A DNA stretch of 64,000 nt, from positions 6,758,001 through 6,822,000 of the forward strand of contig NC_079885.1 in assembly GCF_029227915.1 (NCBI RefSeq). Reading direction: 5' to 3'. This DNA is from Hydractinia symbiolongicarpus. Its lineage: Eukaryota > Cnidaria > Hydrozoa > Anthoathecata > Hydractiniidae. Positions 51,401 through 57,613 of the stretch are shown here, piece by piece. How positions within the stretch are numbered: position 1 is the stretch's first letter; every line of letters starts with the position of its first letter. A program made the position numbers and the translations under genes. A model generated the notes under the pieces. The model saw only the letters and a program-made list of their open reading frames with translations. It did not search any database and had not been told where the DNA came from.

Positions 51401-54400
51401 TCTTTGAGATCACACGTTTTGGTTACAAAAACCTGGTTAATAAGAACAAAGAACCTGAAATTCTTTACAAATTATCTCTATTATAATAGCCACATTCCGT
51501 CTGTCTGTCTCTGTGCGGACCCCCCGCTGAGTTAGAAAATGTTGTTACGGAAACACGAATATCAAATGTGATATATTTTTATCCACTTTGCGACGGGTAA
51601 ATATAAAGGACGGGCGAACCCGTGGTTTTTTTTTCACGGGCAACGACTAGCTCTATAATAATAGCCGTATTCCGTCTGTCTGTCTCTGCGCGAACCCCCC
51701 GCTGAGTTAGAAAATGATGTTACGGAAATACGAATCTCAATTACGATATATTTTTATCCACTTTGCGACGGGTAAATATAAAGAACAAGCGAACCCATGG
51801 ATTTTTCCACGGGCAACGACTAGTCTATATTACAATACCCGTATACGTCTGTCCGTCACGCAAAATGGTAGCTTAGCTATGCAAGTAGCGAAACGAACGC
51901 AATGTGGTAAAAAAAGAACGGGCGCACCCGTGGATTTTTCCACGGGCTAACGACTAGTAAGAACAAGTTGACTAGGTCTAGAAGTATTAAAAAAAATAAT
52001 ATTTATAAACAGGTGATGTATCCTTTCGATGTATAACTTAAACAACATCTATTTCAGAAATTGATTTTAATTTTGTTATTTTTTGGAAGAACACCAAAAA
52101 CATTCGAAACACACCCAGTTACAAATTTAGACGTTCTTTTAAATTAACTTGTACAACATGCCAGTAGAAATTGTTTGAAATATTGTAATATAATTATGTT
52201 ATACTTGAAAACATTTCAAAATGAGCAGTTACCTTATTTTTGTAATGAAAAAATCATCTATGTTATATTTGGTAACTTTATTTTGTTTTTAAGAGCGATC
52301 CTTTACCAAGTAGCAGAAGAAAGCGAAGAGCAATTGAAGAAGATATAGAAGCGGAAGAACATCAGCCTATGGAAACATCATCGGTAAATAACTTATATTC
52401 ACCAGATAGCTATTAAAATTAATTCGCTTCGCTCAACCGAAAATAACCTTATTTATTTTCTTATTTTTGTGACAGGGAAGACTCAAAGAACTTCGACTAG
52501 TATAGTTGTGTCATCTTAGTTAGGAATCGTGTGCTATCGGTAGTTATAACACAATATAATACATCTATATCTCCTACGAACTAAATTACAACCACTAATT
52601 TACATTCGAAACGTTTCCGAAATCGTGATGCGAAAAGCCCCATTCTATAGGGAAACATATCCTTAGACCCCAGTGCTACAGCCACTAACCCTCCAAGGTT
52701 AAGGGTATCATTAAAAAATTTACACTGCTATTAACAACAACATTATAAACTATTCAAAATAAAACTGCTTATCTTATAGGTAATCAAACAGTTTTAACGT
52801 GTACGGTTCAAGAACTAATTGACATGTGAGCGCTTCCATGCCTTTTACGCCCTTTAAACACCTAAAAAACCACGCGACCGGCCTTGGCCATACATACGAA
52901 AATAAATTCAGCTATTAAAATTAGGTTTAAAAGACATGTTAAGGCGGGTTTTCACTCACACAAATGTGGTCGAATCGATCGACATATTACATTTTAAAAG
53001 TATGTGATCAGTAACGTATGTTGTTTGGTGATGTATTATATGTGAAACACCGAATCATACTAATAACCAAGTTAACCAAATTAACATCATCGGTAAATAA
53101 CTTATATTCACTTATATTCACTTGACTTCAACACGAGTATGAACAATTTTACAAACAATACATCTTTGACCTCCCTTTTTTATTTAAGATTTGCGCCCTT
53201 CGTAACTCTTTATTTTTGTCTGTCTCTGCGAAGAAATGGTATTGCAGTTGCGATAACTGTATGTGCGCGATTTTTAGTTGTGCTACGGACACAGGAAATG
53301 CAATATGTAAAGGCCTGCGAACCCTACCCGTATTTTGTGTGATTAAAATAGGTGCTCGTAGTTTTATTTCGGTACCACTGCAGTACTATGCTGAGGAGCG
53401 AGTCAACAGCCGTATTTTGCGTATTCAAAATGGTTGCGTCACAGCTTTACTTCTGATCCACAGCAATGATGCATGAAACATGTCAGATGGCCGAAAATCC
53501 AATAGCCACTGAACCCGTGGATTTTTCCACGGGCTGGCGACTAGTATATTGAATATTCTTATTCTTTATTAAAAATCTTTGGAACAATTAAAGCACAAAT
53601 ATAGTACACAGTTTTGCTCTAACCAATCACGAGACACAATAATTTTAACAATGAGGGAGTGTGCATCATAAGCACTTCAGAATTATATTATTAGAACATG
53701 TTTGAAAAATAACCCTTACTAACCCACAAGATAATTATTATTTAATTGTGAAAAGCTCAACCAATCACATTCAAGTATTTGTTATGGTTATCACAATCAT
53801 CTTATGCAATTTGGCCCCAGTATGATTTGCGATTGGCTGTTGGTAAAGCATTTACCAATCCTTTTTTAGTTTACCAAATAGTTTGCACATAATGTTCTTA
53901 CATCTTTCAGATTGATCTCGTTGTGACGTCATACAGTAACAACTTGTTTCCCATTCTCTACAATGAAGAAGAAGAAGACGAGATTGGTCGAAAACGTTTC
54001 GTCGAAGCTCTCCCGTACTTGAAGCAATCGCTGTCTTCCAATCTGGACGGATTACAGAATTTGACGATAACCTCAGACAACATCGTTTTATACACTGAGA
54101 TGATCAACACGATCGTACCCAACATGAACATTCATATGCCCATGAAGGAGCGAATAATGTTCACGGATACTATGAAAAGTAATTTCTATCCCTGGCAATG
54201 TACGGAAGATGGGGAATATTGTAATGGTTTTACTATTGCCGCATCAACTGTAAGTGATTAGACTTTAAGAAAATAAATGGAAAGGGGGCGTACAGAATTT
54301 ACAAAGGGATCCTTTTTATTATAATGCGCGCGTATTTTCGGAAAGCTACTAGAATAACTTCATACTCCATACATGTTATGAAGACGTTCTTGTTATTAAG

Positions 54401-57400
54401 TAGCTCTATAAAAGAACGAAACAATGACTTTCTTCCCAAATAAATTAGGAAACTTCTGACCTCTGCTATTAATATAGATTATCCGAAAAATAAGAACACC
54501 CAGGCTATCTAGCAAACGTTAAAAACTCTAAATTTAGACTGGATTTTAAAAAACCCTGAACATTTTTGCCAAAACTATTAGAAGGAAGTATATAGTTAGA
54601 ATTATTTTAGGGATGATGGAAGTTCCATTATAGGCTTTCGTGTTAAGACAGTTTAAGAGTAAAAAACTTGACCATAGAAAATCACACAAAACACTGAAAA
54701 TTCATGAAATTACTCAGTAGCTAAGTAACCCTGAATTTGATTCAACAAATACGCTCGACAACCTGACGGTGGGGATGTGTTTATTACAAAAACATTTCTT
54801 AAAAATTTTGAAATTACCATGCGCGTTTTTTTCATAATACATTTTTTCGTTAAACTCTTTACCCGTATTGATTCCTTACATGTGATTAGGGAATTGAAAT
54901 CAATAGCGGACATAATGACGTAATAGAAATTGTTTAATTTTGTACTCTAGTTGAACAAGAACAATTATTCTTACTGTAATGTCTTTTTAGAAGAAGAAAC
55001 GCCATTGGAACGTTTCTTTATTATTCATATATTTGTTGTTTATATTTTCCTGTTTTCTTTTCTTCCAGATAAAGGGAGATATATTCAGTGAGTCACCAAC
55101 ATCCAAACGTTTGGTTTCAAATGTTTTTGGACTTTACTTGATAAATCCCCATCCTGATGAGTCAGCATCTTTTATTGACGTTCCCATGGTGAATAAAAGC
55201 TTAAGAATCACGATACCATTGACTGCAAGAAATCTGACTGGAGACGTTAAGGTATGATAGCCATTTAAAATGTTTTTATTCTCATTAACCTACATAGTAT
55301 TGTCCAAATGGTCATTGCAGCTTCATGGGGAGAATTTCCAAATTAGAAAGTGGCAATGATGTTTGCTGCTACAGGAAAGATGCGGTGTTACTTTAGAAGC
55401 ACCTACAACTATTTTTAAATGAAAAAATTCATTTAAAAATAGTTGATAAACAGCTGGTAAGAAAATGTACTTGTTTAAAATGTGAAAAACGTACTAAATG
55501 AACGAAAAATGAAATTTTCATTCTGTTTGGTCCCTTGTCAGATTTTGAATTTAGCCTTATAATTGCTACTTTGACTTTGCAAAAAAACCCTATTTACATG
55601 AGACACAGATTTGGAAAGTTAAATAAATACGAATTGTTTTGCAGTGCCTGGTAAACTGCTAAAGTTTGGATGCGAGCCTAATCTATAGCAACAGGCAACT
55701 CGGTTTAAAATGTCAAAATAGTAGTTTTTAGATTATTCTATGTCTCTTGTTTACTAACGGAACTACGTAATGAAGAAAAAGAAAAACATCGTCGCGTAAG
55801 GGTATTCCCGCAAAAATTATCGGACTTAAATATGCCCACCACGTAAGACCTCTGCTGAATGACAAATATATATTATATATTAAACACTTGTTATATTATA
55901 TATAAAACGCTTACTCTCAAAAAGTGTACTGGGCGCATCCTTATTCAGCTGCCTTACTGATCAACGACGCTAATTTTAAGGTCTGATCAGTGGTTAATAG
56001 CTCCATCTCTTGTTTTCAGTGTCATTGGTGGAATTCGTCAGCCTGGTCTTCTGAGGGTTGTTCCACCATCCAGGTGAGTGAGCTCGAAGCAGTATGCAAA
56101 TGCTTAAGCCTTGGTCATATTGCTGTTTTCGAATCTACGAACGATGAGTTTTACAAGTTTTTGGAAACCTTGGAGAAGAGTGAAAATATTGGGACATCCT
56201 CTACAATGGAACCTTCAACAGCTTTCTCACCCTCACCCATCCCGGGATATGCAAGTTCTACAGTTTCAAAAGACACAAGCTCTAAATTGACCATGGAATC
56301 AACTAATTCCGAAATGACAGAGTCTGGAAAATCGACAGCAACAACGAAAATGGCAATGAAAACAACAACAACAACAATAACAACAACAACAACAATAACT
56401 ATCTCGAAACAATGCCAGTACTCTTTTGATGCCAATTTTTTCCTCGTCATCACCAAGTACGGTGGCCTCGAAGACGCTCGAAATACAATATGTTCAAAAA
56501 CGCGCAAACTCCTTCAGCTGTCCGTGGCCGAATTTACAGATTGTCACATAAAGAATGGCAGCATTATTGTAGTATTTATGCTAACCCAAGATTCGGCATC
56601 AATAAATGGTACATTGCAGCTCCTCGCCAAGCTGGTCTTCAATAACGAAATCGCAGTAACAACACCTGACGGGAAGAGACTTAATACCACTGCAACATCT
56701 TTTAAAGTTGATGGGAAGAAGTACGAGGGCGTGGTCGCGAAAAAGACGGAGTCAAAACACAGCGAGGAATCTTTTATGGCTATTGTTATTGTTGTTGTTG
56801 CCATTTTGACTTGTGGTATCTTCATATTGGCTGTTGCATTTGCTTATAAAAAGAAGAAACAGCGCAAGGTTTGTCCCTAAGTAACTTGTTGATGGCCAGC
56901 CGGGCGTTTGGGCGTGTTACGCCCGGGTTTGTTTAAAATACATTAATGCATGTATTTTTTTCATAGGTGAAAATAGATTAATGCATGTATTTTTTTCATA
57001 GGTGGAACCAATTGTATCAGGACGCAGCGAGCCCACCGATTTGGCGGTCTTTGCTAAGGAGGAGACGATATTAAAAAAGGTGAAAAATATGAAAATTAAA
57101 GTTATTTATATTTCGAATGCAAAAACGTGTGTTTAACTATTGCTTTTTTAGCCGAAATGTTACATTTTGCCGACTTTAATAAATCTATATGTTTTACCCA
57201 AACCTAAAGCAAGCTTTAATTTGACAAAAACGAAAGTGGAAGGGAAAGTGGATCTGTTTTAACTTTGCAACGTCATGCCATGTTTGCTATACCAAAAAAC
57301 AGTCTTTGAGATTATGACTTTGAGCTTTTCAACAATGGTAATCCTTGAGGTTTTTCGTTACAAAGTTTCCACTACTTCTTTCTTTAGAGCCGATTGAAGA

Positions 57401-57443
57401 AGGTATTGTGAATCCGACCTACGAGACGAACGAAACATTTTAA
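30718..57443 (+). CDS. Gene B: single-pass REJ/GAIN/SEA-like cell-surface receptor, paralogue of gene A
   Basis: Exons: 30718-30844, 31115-31658, 31750-31815, 32038-32135, 32642-32918, 33163-33237, 33410-33466, 35103-35306, 35373-35565, 35914-36064, 36326-36483, 37302-38034, 38536-38766, 39310-39484, 40784-41060, 41741-42057, 42133-42299, 42782-42944, 43506-43666, 44068-44204, 44525-44636, 44829-45057, 45556-45749, 46454-46684, 47585-47764, 48099-48284, 48459-48601, 48808-48972, 52294-52383, 53911-54249, 55069-55251, 56020-56868, 57002-57079, 57390-57443 (TAA). The lengths sum to 7344 bp, 2447 residues plus stop. The start at 30718 gives a good signal peptide (M-L-C-F-I-V-W-M-V-F-V-L-L-P-I-I); a second ATG at 30739 is possible. 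Approximate residues: Cys-rich modules 20-414, conserved N-terminal region 415-650, W-D-G-S module 651-894, C-G-x-C region to 1122, IPT-like to 1283, REJ to 1814, polybasic site about 1925-1929, GAIN/GPS to 2160, SEA-like domain and transmembrane helix to 2400, tail to 2447. All introns are GT-AG except intron 2 (GC-AG). Confidence 0.85.
31659..31749 (+). other. GC-AG intron (gene B intron 2)
   Basis: The exon 2/intron boundary reads GAAAG|GCGAGTAAAG. Using GC as donor joins AG to A and continues in frame as F-E-R-F-K-D. The only nearby GT (GAG|TAAAG region, cutting after CGA) would be followed by an immediate stop. The duplicate module has an ordinary GT donor at the equivalent place (TTGAG|GTGTGT), in the same phase 2. 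GC-AG introns are a known minor class. Confidence 0.75.
33524..33865. mobile_element. TIR MITE with TACCGTATTT-like ends
   Basis: The left end reads TACTGTTTTTCCTCTAA. The right end, read on the minus strand, is TACCGTATTTCCTCTAATAA. Both begin at a TA, so a TA target site is likely. An internal run of Cs (about 33828-33840) sits near the right end. No transposase. Gene B intron 7. Confidence 0.65.
35103..36483 (+). CDS. Gene B exons 8-11: conserved N-terminal globular region
   Basis: Exons 35103-35306, 35373-35565, 35914-36064 and 36326-36483 match gene A exons 2-5. Shared features include an opening helical stretch (L-T-V-L-L-R-H-G-K-T-I-M), a Cys near the end of the second exon (P-N-C-V-L-R against gene A P-I-C-K-L-R), the third-exon pattern T-x-K-C-F/P, and the final P-P-Y-N-S. 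I do not recognise a named domain. Splice phases are the same as in gene A. Confidence 0.75.
37302..38034 (+). CDS. Gene B exon 12: beta-sandwich module with A-W-D-G-S motif
   Basis: A 733-bp exon, phase 0 in and 1 out, matching gene A exon 6. The core pattern is G-G-I-L-V-L-D-A, then V-G-M-F-E-F-K-C, then D-W-Q, then R-L-L-L, then C-F-L-R-F, then E-I-L-A-W-D-G-S. This fits the same Ig- or cadherin-like module better than gene A does, because A-W-D-G-S is intact. The last residues are Cys-rich (C-K-E-C-S-L-K-S-C-T-K-K-C). Confidence 0.75.
38536..42299 (+). CDS. Gene B exons 13-17: C-G-x-C repeats and IPT/TIG-like domain
   Basis: Exons 38536-38766, 39310-39484, 40784-41060, 41741-42057 and 42133-42299, with the same phases as gene A exons 7-11 (1, 1, 2, 0, 2, 1). 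Exon 13 has two intact motifs, C-G-I-C-Y-G-G-S-T-G and C-G-V-C-I-G-G-N-T-G. Exon 16 carries the IPT-like signature (Y-F-C-Q-F, then H-N-T-T-H-L-R-C-Y, then A-I-S-V-N-V). Exon 17 has C-F-G-C-P-G, like gene A exon 11 C-F-A-C-P-G. Confidence 0.8.
39099..39146. repeat. 19-bp perfect inverted repeat
   Basis: TATAGATTAATTGTTATAG at 39099-39117 pairs perfectly with 39128-39146 across a 10-base loop. It lies in gene B intron 13. It may be a small hairpin or the relic of a palindromic element. Confidence 0.75.
40139..40681. mobile_element. pogo/Tigger-like MITE
   Basis: The left end is TACAGTTAACTCTCCGTAAC followed by TCGAAC, and the right end read on the minus strand is TAACAGTAGACTCCTGGTAA followed by CTCGAA. 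The CAGT(T/A)-A/G-ACTC ends with repeated TAACTCGAA motifs and TA flanks are typical of pogo/Tigger-type elements. The interior has several further TCGAGTTA motifs. No transposase frame is present. Gene B intron 14. Confidence 0.7.
42782..48284 (+). CDS. Gene B exons 18-26: REJ region
   Basis: Exons 42782-42944, 43506-43666, 44068-44204, 44525-44636, 44829-45057, 45556-45749, 46454-46684, 47585-47764 and 48099-48284, matching gene A exons 12-20 in order and phase. Signatures are S-C-G-R-L-R-L with N-W-T-V, K-S-C-N-S then Y-E-W-I-V, a fibronectin-like end Y-R-F-D-I-A-A-W, and then the REJ-typical P-T-E-G-I-A-F-N-T-T-F with L-E-F-Q-A-G and L-P-R-G. The run of acidic residues found in gene A is absent. 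The exon 26 donor is GTAGGA rather than GTAAGT. Confidence 0.8.
43205..43370 (-). mobile_element. tRNA-derived SINE, copy 2
   Basis: On the minus strand the head reads TACCTCGGCCATCAGAGCAT and then GGTCAAGGGTTCGATCC, which are good matches to a tRNA-like A box region and B box. The body matches the copy at 21462-21605. It lies antisense in gene B intron 18. Confidence 0.7.
48459..48972 (+). CDS. Gene B exons 27-28: helical segment before the GAIN region
   Basis: Exons 48459-48601 and 48808-48972 match gene A exons 21-22. The sequence is polar and helical (Q-V-N-S-G-V-V-K-Q-Q-M), with a shared single Cys (T-D-C-E-T in gene B, T-Q-C-E-Q in gene A) and a second (K-V-C-P-Q against K-N-C-P-K). 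This probably forms GAIN subdomain A. Confidence 0.7.
48602..48807. repeat. (TTTG/TTGTT)n low-complexity tract in gene B intron 27
   Basis: The intron is almost entirely made of T and G (TTTGTTTG and TGTTGTTTT). Long frames through it are artefacts. Confidence 0.85.
49593..49968. repeat. Minisatellite inside the Harbinger relic, about 24-bp unit
   Basis: Irregular repeats of GATGACACTATCATGAGGAA followed by GAGTG, with variants (for example GAGAGAGTAGATGAGACTAT). About 13-15 units with indels. Confidence 0.85.
50160..50570 (+). pseudogene. Harbinger (DDE_Tnp_4-type) transposase fragment
   Basis: Positions 50273-50407 read A-I-D-G-K-H-I-V-L, then N-Y-K-G-R-D-S-I-I-I-M-V-V-V, then a stop. I-D-G-K-H-I (first catalytic Asp), N-Y-K-G and S-I/V-x-x-M-x-V-V are hallmarks of PIF/Harbinger transposases. 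Downstream a shifted frame contains M-A-G-P-V and R-D-D-A-S-P, which would be near the second catalytic Asp. Stops and frame changes show it is dead. Transposon protein, unrelated to the host receptor. Confidence 0.8.
51477..51650 (+). mobile_element. Helitron-like element, tandem copy 2 (subfamily b)
   Basis: Starts TCTATTATAATAGCC, continues CCGTCTGTCTGTCTCTG and CCCCCCGCTGAGTTAGAAAA, and ends with the hairpin CCCGTGG/TCACGGG, then CAACGACTAG. 5' TC, a 3' hairpin and a CTRR end (CTAG) are the Helitron signature. No coding capacity. Confidence 0.75.
51652..51823 (+). mobile_element. Helitron-like element, tandem copy 3 (subfamily b)
   Basis: Starts TCTATAATAATAGCC one base after the previous copy ends and finishes with CCCATGG/CCACGGG, CAACGACTAG. 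It is closely similar to copy 2 throughout (same CCCCCCGCTGAGTTAGAAAA and CCACTTTGCGACGGGTAAAT blocks). Confidence 0.75.
51824..51957 (+). mobile_element. Helitron-like element, tandem copy 4 (subfamily a)
   Basis: Starts TCTATATTACAATACCCGTA directly after copy 3, has CACGCAAAATGGTAGCTTAG like the copy at 24308, and ends with the perfect hairpin CCCGTGG-ATTTTT-CCACGGG, CTAACGACTAG. Confidence 0.8.
52294..52383 (+). CDS. Gene B exon 29: polybasic (furin-type) cassette exon
   Basis: A 90-bp exon, phase 0 at both ends, encoding S-S-R-R-K-R-R-A-I-E-E-D-I-E-A-E-E. R-R-K-R-R before Ala is a strong match to the furin R-x-(K/R)-R consensus. Gene A exon 23 has the same arrangement (basic run, then acidic run), although the surrounding residues are not conserved. 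Cleavage would release or non-covalently retain the REJ-containing part from the GAIN/transmembrane part. Confidence 0.85.
53210..53544 (+). mobile_element. Helitron-like element, diverged copy 5
   Basis: The 3' end is clear: ACCCGTGGATTTTTCCACGG followed by GCTGGCGACTAG. The 5' part contains GTCTGTCTCTGCG as in subfamily b, but the exact start is not recognisable. Gene B intron 29. Confidence 0.6.
53911..55251 (+). CDS. Gene B exons 30-31: GAIN-like domain
   Basis: Exons 53911-54249 and 55069-55251, both phase 0, equivalent to gene A exons 24-25. Shared features are an N-N-L helical start, a helix around L-P-Y-L-K-Q-S-L (L-P-Y-Y-L-K-S-L in gene A), the W-x-C-x-x-D-x-x-Y-C-(N/D)-G motif, and the final N-L-T-G-D-V-K (N-I-T-G-T-V-L in gene A) immediately before the GPS-like Cys. 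Confidence 0.75.
55406..55445. repeat. 18-bp perfect hairpin in gene B intron 31
   Basis: CAACTATTTTTAAATGAA at 55406-55423 pairs perfectly with 55428-55445 around a 4-base AAAA loop. No conserved gene product is indicated. Confidence 0.8.
56020..56868 (+). CDS. Gene B exon 32: degenerate GPS, Thr/Ser-rich linker, SEA-like domain and transmembrane helix
   Basis: Begins C-H-W-W-N-S-S-A-W-S-S-E-G-C and continues to V-C-K-C-L-S-L-G-H-I. This is the Cys/Trp framework of a GPS without H-L-(T/S). A mucin-like linker rich in Ser and Thr follows, then the SEA-like domain (F-D-A-N-F-F-L-V-I-T-K-Y, then D-C-H-I-K-N-G-S-I-I-V-V-F-M-L) with G-S-I-I-V at the position of the SEA self-cleavage motif. One hydrophobic helix at about 56773-56842 (F-M-A-I-V-I-V-V-V-A-I-L) is followed by K-K-K-K-Q-R-K. 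Reading on past the donor gives V-C-P and a stop at 56878-56880. Confidence 0.8.
56943..57001 (+). repeat. 35-bp tandem duplication of a 3' splice site
   Basis: The sequence TTAATGCATGTATTTTTTTC ending in ATAG|GTG occurs twice, with acceptor AGs at 56965-56966 and 57000-57001. The second acceptor gives the open exon 33 (V-E-P-I-V-S-G). Use of the first would add 35 nt and reach a TAA after four codons. Confidence 0.85.
57002..57443 (+). CDS. Gene B exons 33-34: cytoplasmic tail with N-P-T-Y
   Basis: Exons 57002-57079 and 57390-57443. The tail reads V-E-P-I-V-S-G-R-S-E-P-T-D-L-A and ends G-I-V-N-P-T-Y-E-T-N-E-T-F before TAA. The acceptor used here is the second AG of an AG-AG pair (57386-57389), because the exon 33 donor leaves phase 0. 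The first AG would fit the phase-1 junction seen in gene A. The N-P-T-Y is conserved with gene A although the rest of the tail is not. Confidence 0.8.
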
Positions 57444-57607
57444 ATTGAACTTTCTCTGAAATATTTTTACTGACGCAGTGAATCCAACCTCGTTTGCAGT
57501 GCTCTATCGGGTCTATTTAGTCAGGGCAGCGATATAAAGCAAAAAAGAGTCAAGTGAACGAGGTTGAGATAAATTTTCTGTGCATTCTGAGCTTTAATAC
57601 TCTGTTT

Positions 57608-57613
57608 AATAAA
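57608..57613 (+). promoter_or_regulatory. Poly(A) signal candidate, gene B
   Basis: AATAAA, about 165 bp after the gene B stop codon. It is the best-placed match in the region. Confidence 0.5.

Larger units (their letters stand above)
48973..52293. other. Gene B intron 28: 3.3-kb transposon-filled intron
   Basis: This is the longest intron of gene B. It holds a PIF/Harbinger relic (49129-51335) with a minisatellite, then three Helitron-like copies in tandem (51477-51957). The equivalent gene A intron (17867-18271) is about 405 bp. It lies directly upstream of the small polybasic exon. Confidence 0.8.

Noticed and set aside
53139-53476. Two + strand frames of 67 and 86 codons.
   Set aside because: They lie in the diverged Helitron-like copy and have no similarity to a known protein.
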